Position numbers and translations under genes: made by a program. DNA of 53,130 nt, from the NCBI GenBank assembly GCA_903845125.1, contig CAIMWS010000530.1, forward strand, positions 1 to 53,130, written 5' to 3'. Positions 1 to 9,025 of this stretch are shown here, one piece after another. Below the pieces are notes generated by a model. It made no database searches and was not told where the DNA came from. It was given only the letters and a program-made list of their open reading frames with translations. The first letter of the stretch is position 1. Every line of letters starts with the position of its first letter. This DNA is from an uncultured Verrucomicrobiota bacterium (GTDB lineage: Bacteria; Verrucomicrobiota; Verrucomicrobiia; Limisphaerales; UBA1319).

Positions 1-878
1 GACCAGTTGTTGTCGCTGAACGTGGGGTCGATGCGCACGGGATACACCGCGCCGGCGTCCGCCACCACCACCGCCAGGCGGTCCCCGGCCAGGGCTTCCA
101 TCCGCGCCGCCAGTTCCCTGCCCGCGGCATCCACCACGCGCAGCCGGTGGTAGGCCAATTTGCGTCCGGAACCGTCCAAAACCAACTGCGCGCCGCCCTC
201 CGCCACTTCTGCCCGCGCGCCGTGTGAAGGCACGCGGCCTGCCGAGGCCCTGCAGGCCGGATCCGCGGGCCCGGCGTCGGGCTGGTCTGGTCCATCCAAT
301 GCCTCCACCTTCGCCCCCTCCACCGCCAACTCGACGCGCAAATCACCCGGGCCTGCCGGCGGCGCGGCCACCACGAAATCCTGCCGGACGCCCCCCACGC
401 CCACGGAATACTCCTCCACCAGGCCGGGCCGGACGAAGCGCGCCGGCCCGCCCCCACCGCCCACAACCCCCTCCACTGCCAGGAGTGCCACCGGCCCGCC
501 CGCGCGGCCGGCCGCCACGGCCAGCACCTGGAAACGGCCCGCCCCCGCCCCAGGGGCGGTGGATTCCAGCCACAGGCCCCGGCGGGTCACCGTGCCCGCG
601 AGCTTCTGGAAATCACATCGCAGGCGCACCGTGCCGTCCGCCGCCGCCGCCACCGTCAATCCTTCGCCCCTGGCCTGCTCCGTGGCCGCTGTTTCCAGGC
701 CGGCCCACGCACCCGCCGGCGGGGCCTGGGTTCCGACGGCCGCGCCTCGCGCCAGCGAGGCGGCCAGGATGGCCAAGCCGATGGTGGCGGCCAGGCCGGG
801 GCGGAGTTGGTTAAGGGCAAGGCTGAACCTCCGGGTGAGGTTCGTCCGGTTCAAGGGGAAGGTATTATTCAGGTTCAT
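1..878 (-). CDS. Secreted protein, N-terminal part (C-terminus beyond window)
   Basis: This minus-strand reading frame is open from an ATG at 878 to the window edge, 292 codons, so the gene continues outside. The first ~40 residues (start MNLNNTFPLNRTN, then a hydrophobic stretch ending ILAASLARGAA) look like a signal peptide. The mature part is rich in Ala, Gly and Val, and contains 'RQDFVVAAPPAGPGDLRVELAVEGA' (only partly quoted elsewhere), 'SGRKLAYHRLRVVDA' and, just before the edge, 'YPVRIDPTFSDNNW'. In Verrucomicrobiota that last motif commonly precedes delta-60/SBBP-type beta-propeller repeats in very large exported proteins; the repeats themselves lie outside, so this is inference. The start is 8 nt after the stop of the upstream YdjY remnant, so the two were probably co-transcribed. 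Function unknown. Confidence 0.8.
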   Translation of the reverse strand, partial: MNLNNTFPLNRTNLTRRFSLALNQLRPGLAATIGLAILAASLARGAAVGTQAPPAGAWAGLETAATEQARGEGLTVAAAADGTVRLRCDFQKLAGTVTRRGLWLESTAPGAGAGRFQVLAVAAGRAGGPVALLAVEGVVGGGGGPARFVRPGLVEEYSVGVGGVRQDFVVAAPPAGPGDLRVELAVEGAKVEALDGPDQPDAGPADPACRASAGRVPSHGARAEVAEGGAQLVLDGSGRKLAYHRLRVVDAAGRELAARMEALAGDRLAVVVADAGAVYPVRIDPTFSDNNW

Positions 879-886
879 AGAATTAA

Positions 887-1330
887 TCACTTGGTTTTCA
901 TTTTGGCGGCGTCGGGTGCAGCGGGTGCGGATAAAGCGAGCGGGGCCGGCAGCGGCTGGCCGGCCTGCGGGAGCATGACCAGTTGGGCCTGGCAGGGCGG
1001 CGCCACCGTGTTGAGCATACGCTCGTGCGGCGAGCCGTAGTTGGTGACGAGGAGATGCTCCATCAGGGGATCATTGGCATAGGCCGGCTTCGTAGACGCG
1101 GGCAAAGCCACCGTGGATTTGGCATTATCCAGCCGCCCCGGGCCCAGTTGGAACCGGCCCGGCTTCACCCAGGCTGGCTCGGGCAGACAGATCCGCCCGC
1201 CAAAGGAAGCTGCACCGCCAGCCTTCAAAAGGCATGCTCATATCGCCCATCAACCGCAAAGACCTGGGCTGCTGTACGCCAGAATAGCAGAATAGTGTAG
1301 CGCCAATAACGCAACGTAGCGATTGCTCAT
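887..1330 (-). pseudogene. YdjY-domain secreted protein, broken by in-frame stops
   Basis: The intact 3' part (TTG at 1228 to TGA at 887, 113 codons) matches the YdjY-domain pattern: 'RLDNAKSTVALPA', 'MEHLLVTNYGSPHERML' and a Pro/Gln segment ending 'LVMLPQAG'. It has no good start or ribosome binding site of its own. In the same frame, from an ATG at 1330, lies a 26-residue signal-peptide-like start (MSNRYVALLALHYSAILAY, ending SPGLCG), followed by two TGA codons before the YdjY part. The simplest reading is a formerly exported ~147-residue YdjY protein disrupted by nonsense mutations. The alternative is a short functional protein starting at 1228 or at an internal GTG. Its 5' end lies in one copy of a local repeat. 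Confidence 0.55.
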
Positions 1331-1379
1331 GGACTACACTCTATTTTTTCACATCATGCCGTCGATCAATATTTTAAGA
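1298..1379. repeat. Local repeat, copy A
   Basis: About 82 bp here are roughly 80-85% identical, by eye, to 1511-1593 in the same orientation. Both share the start TAGCGCCAA and the exact block ATGCCGTCGATCAAT followed by TTTTAAGA. On the minus strand this copy holds the leader and first codons of the YdjY remnant, so it is a duplicated gene start rather than a mobile repeat. Confidence 0.7.
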
Positions 1380-1957
1380 ATTTTTTTTGATCCGTTTTTG
1401 AAGACTTATGTGTAATGATTTCACTACAAAGCACATCCGGGGAAAACCCTACAATTTGTAAGCTGTGGCTTACAGCCATGGCTTACATTTTTTATGCAGG
1501 GTTGATAGTTTAGCGCCAAATATGCAACATGGCGATGACTCATGAACCACACCCTATTTTTCTCACACCATGCCGTCGATCAATGTTTTAAGATGTTTTT
1601 AAATCCACCTTGTAGGAATTTCCTACAAATCGGTAGTTTTGCAGGATATTCCCGGATAGCGCAGGGGTGTTTTTTTGGGGGGGACGCGGAGCGAAACGGG
1701 GGGGAAAAACACTTATGGGATCCGGAAGGGGAGGATGTTTGGTACCTACCCCCCGCAAATGGTGGCGGCCAGCGTTCAACCGCCTGGGATTTATCAGCTT
1801 CCTGCCTGCCCCCCGTTTTGGGCGCCAAGGAGGCCTTTTTTCAGGGCGGATCTGCCGTTTATCCCTGCATATCCGGACCAGCGGCCAATTGCCGAATGGT
1901 TTTCCAAAGGCCAGACAAGGCTGCAGCCACGATGGTTGGCGCGGGTCCCAGCGTGGC
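1380..1957. other. Gene-free interval with palindromes and G/C homopolymers
   Basis: No credible gene was found here apart from repeat copy B. Visible structures are TACAA-T-TTGTA at 1450-1460, TGTAAGC-TGTG-GCTTACA at 1457-1474, and TGTAGGAA-T-TTCCTACA at 1611-1627. At about 1670-1715 two runs of seven or more G are flanked by GTGTTTTT and AAAAACAC. These could be operators or terminator-like structures. The long + strand frame crossing into the next gene is only its antisense shadow. Confidence 0.5.
1511..1593. repeat. Local repeat, copy B
   Basis: Second copy of the repeat at 1298-1379, offset 213 bp. On the minus strand it also encodes a start resembling copy A (MSHRHVAYLALNY versus MSNRYVALLALHY), but the reading frame then diverges. 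It is probably a decayed duplicate of the YdjY gene 5' region. Confidence 0.7.
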
Positions 1958-4900
1958 TTATGGGCTGATCCTTTTCGCCAGGCGCAGGCGCAGTGTGCTT
2001 TCGAGCCGGTCGCCGGTGGCGATCGTTTTGCCTTCGCCGTAATTACTGGTCCACTCCCCCAGGCCGCAGTAGGTGCCGCCGTACCAATCGTTGATGTAAA
2101 AGGCGATGCGGTCCGTCTGCACTTGGGCGCGGACATGCTGCGAGCCGCCGGATTCCACCCAGAGGCCGGGGCCGTCCGGGTAACCCAGCGAGGCCCATTC
2201 AATATGGCGTTTGGTGGAACGGAAATCGTTGCAGCCCATGGGGGAGTTGTCCGCCGCCCAGGGCCACCCCGGAGGCAGTTGCTCCGGATGCCCGGCGAAC
2301 GCCCGGGTGGCGCCCAGTGGCCGGCCGATGTGGTCCTCCGGATACACGCCCCACTCCGCCCGCCGCGACCAGCGCAGGCGGTCACACTCCCGGGGCACCG
2401 ACAGGACCAGGCCTATCTCCCGGGCCACCAGCTTTTCCCCGGTGTAGGTAAACGCGGAGCGCAAGACCAGGAATCCACCCGGGGTGATCGTCAGATCATA
2501 TCCCCCATCCCATTGCGCATAAGCGCCGCGCCAGCGCGCGTGGATATTTTCCCCGGCGGGCTCGATTTCCAATTGCCGCAGGCTCCAGGTCCAGGGATCT
2601 GGCAGGGGATGCATGGGGGAAGAGGCGGGCAGGATATGAATGCGCGGCAATTCCAGGAGCAGTGCCTGCCCAAAGACGACTCCCCGGCGCAAGGCGCCGG
2701 TGGATTCATCAAACAAGAGGTCGAAATCCGGACCCACGACGCGCCGGCCCGGTCCGGCCAGGGCCGTATCCGGCACGATCCGCAGCTTTCCGGAGGCCGG
2801 GCCTTGCAGCTTCGGGAGGGGGGATTCGAACTGGCCGAAGGGCAGCTGAAAGGCGTCCACCAAACGCCCTTGGGCATCCTTGAGATCCAGGCGCAGCACC
2901 TGGCCGGCGGCCGGTGTCTGCAGGGTACGGATTTCAATGTGGCCGGGCTGGTGCGGCCGGCCCGCGGCCTGCGCCACACCCTGTTCATGGCCGATCCTCC
3001 ATTCCACGCGGAGTTCCGAGAGGTCGGTGAAATCGTATTGGTTTTCGACGGGCAGCCGGAGGGTTCCGCCCGGGCTGGGAACGGCCAGGGGCAATTCCTT
3101 GATCCGCACCGGGGACTGGAGCTTTTTGGTGATCCAAAACTCCGGTTTTTTGCGCCGCCACCCATCCACCACGCCCCAGGGAGCGTCGCCCACCAAGCCG
3201 CGCCCGGGCAGGCGGTACTGGTTTTCGATGAAATGGCTGCGAGTGGCGCCACGCCCATATTCCAGACCCCGGTTGGGCACGCAAAAGAGGTCGTCGGACC
3301 ACGCCCAGATCTGGGTGCCCGCAATACTGCGCGCCCGCATCATGCGCTCATACACCGGCCCGAGAGGCTCCGCGTAGTAATCCCGTATTCCGGGGTCCAC
3401 CCACAGCTCGGCCACATCGCGGAAGATGCCTTGGTAAATGCACCACGCTTCATCCCAGAGGACGGGTTTCGTCATCTTTTCCATTTCCACGAGGTCCGGC
3501 AGGGCAATGGGGTTGTGACGCGCGTGGATTTCGAGGGAACCGCGATCGTAGCTCCCGGCGTTGGGACGGGCCGGATCGGCCGCGCGCACCCACTGGTGGC
3601 TGCGCTCGAAGCCATAGCCAAAAGCGCTTTCATTGCACAAGGACCAGACGAACACGCTGGGATGGTTCCGGTCCCGTGCCAGCAATTCGGCGTTCAATTG
3701 CATGATGCGAGGGGTGACCCGCAGATCATCGGCAATCCCAGCCGCAACCCAGCAGAAGGAACCTTCATCCTCCACATAGATGCCCAGCTCATCGGCGATC
3801 TTCAGCAACGCCGGAAAGGGCGGGTAATGGGAGGTGCGCAGGGAATTCAGGTTGGCCTCCTTCATCAATTCCAGATCCCGCCGGGTCAGCTCTTCGGTCA
3901 CCGCCCGGCCCAGGAGCGGGTGCGAATCGTGATGGCACGTGCCCCGGATCTTGACCGGCTGGCCGTTGATCAGCAACTGCCCGCCGCGAATATCAGTCTG
4001 GCGGAAGCCAATTTTTTGCACCAGGCGGTCCAGCACCTGGTTTTCCGAGCGCAGGATGATTTCCAGGCGGTAGCAATTCGGGTGTTCGGCCTCCCAGTGC
4101 CGCGGAGCGACAACCGCCAGGACCACTTCGGTCTCCACCCGCTGCCAGGGCCCAGCTTGAACGGAGGCCGCGGGAGCCGTGAACGGCACCGGGCGCCCTT
4201 CGGGATCGCTCAGGCGGAATTCCAGCGCCGCCGGGGCCAGCGGCCCGCCCGATTCGTTGATTACCGCCAAGCGCACCGCCAGCTCGGCATCGCGGTAGTG
4301 GGAATCGAATTTCGGGTCGAAGGCGGCTGCCCCGATATGGGCGCTCGGAACCCGGAAACAAGCGACCGGCCGCATGATGCCCGCCAGGGGGAAATCGGCA
4401 TACTCGCTCATTTTGTCGAGCTGATCGCTCACCAGAGTGTGCTGAACCACCCGGACCGCCAACAGGTTATTAGTGGCGGTGGCCGCCTCGGTGATATCCA
4501 CCTCAAACGGCAGCGCGCCCCCCTCGTGCCAGGCCAGCCGGCGCCCGTTCAACCACACTTCCGCCCCGCTGTAAACGCCCTCAAAGCGGAGCTTCAACCG
4601 GCCCGGCCCGGCGGGTGCCCGGAATGATTTGCGGTAGCCACCAATCCCCTCCACGGATTGGAATCCCTGCATCTCGAAATGCCCGGGCACCTGGATCATG
4701 GGCCAGGCGCGGTCATCGAAGGCCGGCTCCCAGAAACCGGCCGGTGGATCCGCCAGGAACCGCCATTCCCCATCCAGGCTGGTTTTCCGGCCAAGTTCGT
4801 TATCCGGAGTCAATCCATATTGGAAACCAGCCGCGTCGAAATCCTGCCGCGCCGCGGATTCCCGGTCCGTCCCGGGAAAAGCGGCTGTGGCCAGCACCCG

Positions 4901-5725
4901 CCCGAGCAGGCCCAGGGGCATGGGCGCCTGGAAAAATCCAAACTCATCGCTGCGGGCGGTGGCTCGCCAGGGGCCGGCGGCGGACTGACCGGACAAACCC
5001 ACTTCCACCCCCGCCACCGGGGCGCTGCCCCAGGCATCGGACACAATCCCGATGAAGTGGCCGTCCACATCCGAAGCCAGGCTCACCTGCGGCGGGTGCG
5101 AAAACGGTTTTTCGAAAACCTGGACCTCCGTAAAGCTGGGGCCATTGGTGATGTTGGCCAGACGCAGCCGGGTGGTGGCCCGTTGGGGGAACCGGCACAC
5201 CACGACCTTCGGCAAACGACGGTCGGGATGGCCCAGGTGCTCCAGGGTGATCCAGCCTTGGGTGGCGGCATCCCATGCTTGCAGATCCATTTCCATCACA
5301 TAGCGGTCGTGCTGGAAAATGAGCACCTCTCCCACCTGGACCGGCTGGTCCCACCGAAGTTCATACCACCCGCCCCGGTTGTGCCCGGGGATGCCCGACC
5401 AGCGGCTTTCCGGGTTGCCATCATTGGCCAGGCCGGCCACCATGCCCTGGTAATCTTCGAAAGCCGAAGCCTCCGCCCGAAGGGCGAGGTTGGGCGGCGC
5501 CGCACCCGCCTGAGCGTCGGGAATGGCTGCAACCAACGTGCCGGCCGCCCCAGGCCACTCCCCGGGCCAGGAGGCCCCAGCCAGCAAACAGATGGCCAGG
5601 AAAACGGGAACATAGCCGATGGCTCTTCCCGGGATGGGAACCGGTCCGGACGGCCCACTGGCTGGCGCCCGCCCCTGGTTTCGCCGCCCTGCATTCTGCC
5701 CTTCAAACGTGGTTTCCATAAGCAT
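1958..5725 (-). CDS. Secreted discoidin-GH2 glycosidase (beta-galactosidase-like)
   Basis: This is a 1255-residue exported glycosyl hydrolase of family 2. From the ATG at 5725: a membrane/signal segment at ~36-51, an F5/8-type-C (discoidin) module at ~75-215, a short carboxypeptidase-regulatory-like beta domain, the GH2 sugar-binding domain ('SLDGEWRFLADPPAGFWEP', 'VPGHFEMQGF'), an Ig-like middle domain, and the TIM barrel. The acid/base is expected at E699 in 'WSLCNESAFG' and the nucleophile at E759 in 'KPVLWDEAW'; the second assignment is less sure. A ~350-residue beta-rich tail follows. The frame is open further upstream, but that would overlap the aldolase gene, so the start at 5725 (or 5719) is preferred although its ribosome site is weak. 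It probably removes terminal beta-linked sugars from glycans; the exact substrate is not deducible. It lies directly downstream of the aldolase, probably in the same operon. Confidence 0.88.
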   Translation of the reverse strand: MLMETTFEGQNAGRRNQGRAPASGPSGPVPIPGRAIGYVPVFLAICLLAGASWPGEWPGAAGTLVAAIPDAQAGAAPPNLALRAEASAFEDYQGMVAGLANDGNPESRWSGIPGHNRGGWYELRWDQPVQVGEVLIFQHDRYVMEMDLQAWDAATQGWITLEHLGHPDRRLPKVVVCRFPQRATTRLRLANITNGPSFTEVQVFEKPFSHPPQVSLASDVDGHFIGIVSDAWGSAPVAGVEVGLSGQSAAGPWRATARSDEFGFFQAPMPLGLLGRVLATAAFPGTDRESAARQDFDAAGFQYGLTPDNELGRKTSLDGEWRFLADPPAGFWEPAFDDRAWPMIQVPGHFEMQGFQSVEGIGGYRKSFRAPAGPGRLKLRFEGVYSGAEVWLNGRRLAWHEGGALPFEVDITEAATATNNLLAVRVVQHTLVSDQLDKMSEYADFPLAGIMRPVACFRVPSAHIGAAAFDPKFDSHYRDAELAVRLAVINESGGPLAPAALEFRLSDPEGRPVPFTAPAASVQAGPWQRVETEVVLAVVAPRHWEAEHPNCYRLEIILRSENQVLDRLVQKIGFRQTDIRGGQLLINGQPVKIRGTCHHDSHPLLGRAVTEELTRRDLELMKEANLNSLRTSHYPPFPALLKIADELGIYVEDEGSFCWVAAGIADDLRVTPRIMQLNAELLARDRNHPSVFVWSLCNESAFGYGFERSHQWVRAADPARPNAGSYDRGSLEIHARHNPIALPDLVEMEKMTKPVLWDEAWCIYQGIFRDVAELWVDPGIRDYYAEPLGPVYERMMRARSIAGTQIWAWSDDLFCVPNRGLEYGRGATRSHFIENQYRLPGRGLVGDAPWGVVDGWRRKKPEFWITKKLQSPVRIKELPLAVPSPGGTLRLPVENQYDFTDLSELRVEWRIGHEQGVAQAAGRPHQPGHIEIRTLQTPAAGQVLRLDLKDAQGRLVDAFQLPFGQFESPLPKLQGPASGKLRIVPDTALAGPGRRVVGPDFDLLFDESTGALRRGVVFGQALLLELPRIHILPASSPMHPLPDPWTWSLRQLEIEPAGENIHARWRGAYAQWDGGYDLTITPGGFLVLRSAFTYTGEKLVAREIGLVLSVPRECDRLRWSRRAEWGVYPEDHIGRPLGATRAFAGHPEQLPPGWPWAADNSPMGCNDFRSTKRHIEWASLGYPDGPGLWVESGGSQHVRAQVQTDRIAFYINDWYGGTYCGLGEWTSNYGEGKTIATGDRLESTLRLRLAKRISP

Positions 5726-5777
5726 GTGTATTTTATTTTGGTAGACAAAACCGGCGGACGGCCCCCCCTGAGACGGG

Positions 5778-6632
5778 TCACCCCGCCTTGCCTGCGGCCC
5801 CCGCCAGAATAATCCACTTCTCCACCACCTTGGCGATGGCCGGCTTGGCCGCCCCCAGCATGGTCGGTAGCCAGCCGGTCCGGCCATTGGCGTGCTGCCC
5901 GGCATAGGCATCCCGGAAGGCTTGGCACAATTCGCTGGCCACATTGATTTTCACCATCCCCAGCGCCACCGCCCGCCGGATGTATTCCGGCTGGGTGCCG
6001 GATCCGCCGTGCAGCACCAAGGGCACCGACACCGCCCGCCGGATTTTTTCCAGACGGTCGAAATCGAACACCGGCAGCTTGGTATAAATGCCATGCGCAT
6101 TGCCGATGGAAACGGCCAGCGCATCCACGCCGGTCAATTCTACATAGCGGGCGGCCTCGGCGGGATCGGTCAAGGTGGATACATCCCCGCCCTCCACGGT
6201 CGATTGATCCACCTTGCCCACCGATCCGATCTCCCCTTCCACCGTCACCTGCCGGGGCCTGGCCCGGGCCACCACCGCCTGCAGCGCGGCGGCGTTCTCG
6301 GCAAACGGGCGCGTGGAATAATCGAGCATGACGGACGTGTAGCCGGCGGCCAGGCAATCCTCCACCAAGGCGGGCGAGTCTCCGTGGTCCAGGTGCAGCG
6401 CGGCGGGAACCGGATATTTGCCGGCGATCGTGCGGGTGATCTGCGCCAGGGTGTCCGGGGGATTCAGCGGAAACTCGCCCGGGCCGCTCATCAGGATCAC
6501 CGGCGCGTTCAAATCGCTGGCCACCTGGAGGATCGTCTCGGTGACCTCGGCGTTCCAGGCGCAAAAGGAGGGCACTGCGTATCCGCCCGCGTAGGCCGGC
6601 CGCAACAACTGGTGCATGGGGACCAAATTCAT
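5778..6632 (-). CDS. Class II (zinc) fructose-/tagatose-bisphosphate aldolase family
   Basis: 284 residues from the ATG at 6632, which has an AGGAAAC ribosome site; the longer frame to 6710 adds 26 unlikely residues. The class II aldolase signature is clear: 'AYAGGYAVPSFCAWN' near the N-terminus, 'ALHLDHGDS' with the catalytic Asp and zinc His, 'VEGEIGSVGK', 'GNAHGIY' and 'LVLHGGSGT' with further zinc ligands, and 'KINVASEL' for phosphate binding. This cytosolic enzyme splits a ketose (bis)phosphate into dihydroxyacetone phosphate and an aldehyde. The sequence fits the GatY/KbaY/IolJ/FbaA group and does not fix the substrate. Placed between a glycosidase and divergent sugar dehydrogenase genes, it more likely serves a dedicated sugar pathway than central glycolysis. 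Confidence 0.9.
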   Translation of the reverse strand: MNLVPMHQLLRPAYAGGYAVPSFCAWNAEVTETILQVASDLNAPVILMSGPGEFPLNPPDTLAQITRTIAGKYPVPAALHLDHGDSPALVEDCLAAGYTSVMLDYSTRPFAENAAALQAVVARARPRQVTVEGEIGSVGKVDQSTVEGGDVSTLTDPAEAARYVELTGVDALAVSIGNAHGIYTKLPVFDFDRLEKIRRAVSVPLVLHGGSGTQPEYIRRAVALGMVKINVASELCQAFRDAYAGQHANGRTGWLPTMLGAAKPAIAKVVEKWIILAGAAGKAG

Positions 6633-6827
6633 TTTCTTTTGTTTCCTGTATCGGCAGCCTTGGGCTGGTGGCCGTTTGCCAATCCGCTGCCTGGCCCAAG
6701 GAAATCGCACCCGTGACTAACAGATCAGGCCACCAAATACAATCAAAAGCAGGCGGTTCACTGGTTTGGGAATATTTCTGGACACGCTCCCGGCGGGACG
6801 CTTGAATGCACAAAAACAACCTCGGCT
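6633..6827. promoter_or_regulatory. Divergent intergenic region between aldolase and oxidoreductase
   Basis: This 195-bp gap separates two divergently transcribed sugar-metabolism genes and must hold both promoters. I could not pick convincing -35/-10 boxes or a clear operator in it. Confidence 0.4.
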
Positions 6828-7982
6828 ATGCGCGAAATAAAATCCAACCTCCACCAATTGAAAGCCGGCGTCATCGGGACCGGATTTATCGGGCCGGTGC
6901 ATATGGAAGCCTTGCGGCGCCTGGGCGTCCAGGTCGTGGCCTTGTGCGATGTGGCCAAGGGCGCGGAAGCGGTGGCGAAGCGGTTCGGGGTGCCGCAATT
7001 TTTTGCCGATCACGTCACGATGCTCGCCCAGTCCGGGGTGGATGTGGTTCACATTGCCTCCCCCAACCGCTTCCATCACCGGATGGCCTTGGATGTCTTG
7101 CGCGCTGGCAAACACTGCATCTGTGAAAAACCGCTGGCCATGAACTCCCGGGAAACCGCGGAGATCGTCAAAACCGCCGCAAAATCCAAGACCGTGTTTG
7201 CGGTCAATTACAATATCCGGTTCTATCCCGCGGTGCTTCAGCTCCGGGCTTTGGCGGAAAAAGGCGTCCTGGGCGAGCTCATCCATGTGAATGGCTCGTA
7301 TTTTCAGGACTGGCTCTGCAAACAGACCGATTACAACTGGCGGTTACTGCCGGCCGAAGGCGGCAAGCTGCGGGCCGTGGCGGACATCGGCACCCATTGG
7401 ATGGATGCCGTCTGCTTTATCATGGGCTGCCCCATCAAATCCGTGTTGGCAGACCTGTTTACCTACCATACCCAGCGGCTGCGCCCCTTGGGGGAGGTGC
7501 AGACCTATACCAAGGCTGCCAGCCATCTCAAGTATGCCCCCTACCCGGTGCAAACCGAGGATTACGCTTCCATCCTGCTGCAGTTTGCCAATGGCGCGCG
7601 GGGCAACCTGGCCGTTTCCCAAGTGGCGGCGGGCCGCAAGAATTGCTTGCGCATCGAGCTTTACGGCTCGAAAAAATCGGCCTGGTGGGATTCCGAAAAC
7701 CCCAATTCCATCCACTTCGGCAACCGCGATGGCTGGAACGAAACCGCGTTGCGCAACACGCCCGGTTTCAGCGCCGACCTCGCCGGGTTCACCGATTACC
7801 CCAATGGCCACAACGAAGGCTTCCCCGACACCTTTAAAATGAACTTCCGGTGCATTTATAACGCCATCCTCGAAGACCGGAATCCTCGCTGGTTCGCCAA
7901 CGCCCAGGACGGCCACCAGGAAGTAAAAGTCTGCGAGGCCATCCAAAAAAGCCACCAGGCGAAAGCCTGGGTCAAAGTGTAA
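6828..7982 (+). CDS. Gfo/Idh/MocA family oxidoreductase
   Basis: 384 residues. The N-terminal Rossmann fold shows 'AGVIGTGFIGPVHMEAL' (NAD(P)-binding glycine motif) and 'CEKPLAMNSRE', the family's catalytic EKP motif. The C-terminal half is the alpha/beta substrate domain, with 'DIGTHWMDAVCF' carrying the conserved Asp-x-x-x-His. It has no signal peptide, so it is cytosolic. It probably oxidises or reduces a hydroxyl of a sugar or cyclitol; members include inositol 2-dehydrogenase and many dehydrogenases of unknown substrate. It opens a + strand run followed by deoC after 11 nt, divergent from the aldolase and glycosidase. Confidence 0.92.
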   Translation: MREIKSNLHQLKAGVIGTGFIGPVHMEALRRLGVQVVALCDVAKGAEAVAKRFGVPQFFADHVTMLAQSGVDVVHIASPNRFHHRMALDVLRAGKHCICEKPLAMNSRETAEIVKTAAKSKTVFAVNYNIRFYPAVLQLRALAEKGVLGELIHVNGSYFQDWLCKQTDYNWRLLPAEGGKLRAVADIGTHWMDAVCFIMGCPIKSVLADLFTYHTQRLRPLGEVQTYTKAASHLKYAPYPVQTEDYASILLQFANGARGNLAVSQVAAGRKNCLRIELYGSKKSAWWDSENPNSIHFGNRDGWNETALRNTPGFSADLAGFTDYPNGHNEGFPDTFKMNFRCIYNAILEDRNPRWFANAQDGHQEVKVCEAIQKSHQAKAWVKV

Positions 7983-7993
7983 ATCCGCAATTG

Positions 7994-8761
7994 ATGCCTA
8001 TGCGCTATTCCTACGAAGACCTGGCCGGAATGATCGATCATTCCCTGTTGCACCCCACCATGACGGATCGCGACCTGGAAGCAGGTTGCTGCCTGGCTGC
8101 CCAATACCGGGTGGCCTCCGTTTGCATCAAACCCTACGCCGTGAAAAAAGCCGCGGAACTGCTCCAAGGCACCGGCGTCAAGGTCGGCACCGTGGTGGGC
8201 TTCCCGCATGGCGGCAACACCACCGAATGCAAGCGCTACGAAACCGAGGTCGCCTGCCGCGACGGAGCCACCGAGATCGACATGGTGATCAACCTCGGGA
8301 AAGCTCTCTCCGGGGACTGGGAATATGTGGAACAGGATATCCGGGCAGTGGTCGTGGAAGCCCACCGCCATGGGGCCATCGTCAAAGTCATCTTTGAAAA
8401 CGATTTCCTGCCCACAGACGAGCTCAAGGTCCGTCTCTGCCAGATCTGTGAGCGCGCGGAGGCCGAGTTTGTCAAAACCTCCACTGGTTATGGTTTCGTA
8501 AAGGGCGCCGATGGCAAATACACCTACCAGGGCGCTACCGAGCACGATTTGCGGCTCATGCGGGCCAACTGCTCCCCCAAAGTCCAGGTGAAAGCGGCTG
8601 GCGGCGTCCGCGACTTGGACGCCTTGATCCAGGTGCGCGACTTGGGCGGCACCCGCTGCGGAGCCACCGCCACCGCGACCATGCTAGAGGAATATAAAAA
8701 GCGGGCCGCCACAGGCGCCTTCGGCGCCGGCTCATCGAGCCTGGGGACAGGCGGGTATTAA
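7994..8761 (+). CDS. deoC: Deoxyribose-phosphate aldolase
   Basis: 255 residues from the ATG at 7994; ATG 8000 is also possible and a TTG at 7991 is less likely. Class I aldolase signature: 'MIDHSLLHPTMTD' at the start, 'VGFPHGGNTTECKRYE', 'EIDMVINLGK', the Schiff-base lysine in 'EFVKTSTGYG', and the second catalytic lysine in 'VQVKAAGGVRD'. It cleaves 2-deoxyribose-5-phosphate to glyceraldehyde-3-phosphate and acetaldehyde. The usual deo partners (phosphorylase, phosphopentomutase) are not adjacent. It sits 11 nt behind a Gfo/Idh oxidoreductase, so it may act on a related deoxy-sugar phosphate in this cluster; that is inference. Confidence 0.93.
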   Translation: MPMRYSYEDLAGMIDHSLLHPTMTDRDLEAGCCLAAQYRVASVCIKPYAVKKAAELLQGTGVKVGTVVGFPHGGNTTECKRYETEVACRDGATEIDMVINLGKALSGDWEYVEQDIRAVVVEAHRHGAIVKVIFENDFLPTDELKVRLCQICERAEAEFVKTSTGYGFVKGADGKYTYQGATEHDLRLMRANCSPKVQVKAAGGVRDLDALIQVRDLGGTRCGATATATMLEEYKKRAATGAFGAGSSSLGTGGY

Positions 8762-9025
8762 GGAGCCGTCAGGAAATTACCTTTGCCAGCTCGCTGGTTC
8801 TTTTGGCGGTTGGCGGCGTTACGCCCTCGTTAACGATCGCAAGGGATCGACTCCTCGCGTGCGTCAGGCCAGCCACCAAAACCCCGGCGCCATACTGGTA
8901 TGGTTTATTTCCTGGCGGCGCTCAAACCTCAGCCACACCGGTTTCGCCCCCTCGTCCCGCGGCACACCCGCGGGGACATTGGGTTAACTATTGATCGCCG
9001 GGAAGCGGTCTGGCAAAGTTCAGCC

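Noticed and set aside
160..978. 272-codon + strand frame at the window start
   Set aside because: Pro/Arg/Ala-rich shadow of the minus-strand secreted protein, which has a signal peptide and known motifs.
1667..4627. 986-codon open frame on the + strand
   Set aside because: It lies antisense to the GH2 glycosidase, which has clear family motifs; the + strand product has no recognisable domain and reflects GC-rich codon bias.
4658..5812. 384-codon + strand frame
   Set aside because: Antisense shadow of the GH2 gene start and the end of the aldolase gene.
5778..8761. Bacterial microcompartment locus suggested by aldolase plus deoC
   Set aside because: No shell protein, CoA-acylating aldehyde dehydrogenase or phosphotransacylase gene is present in the window.
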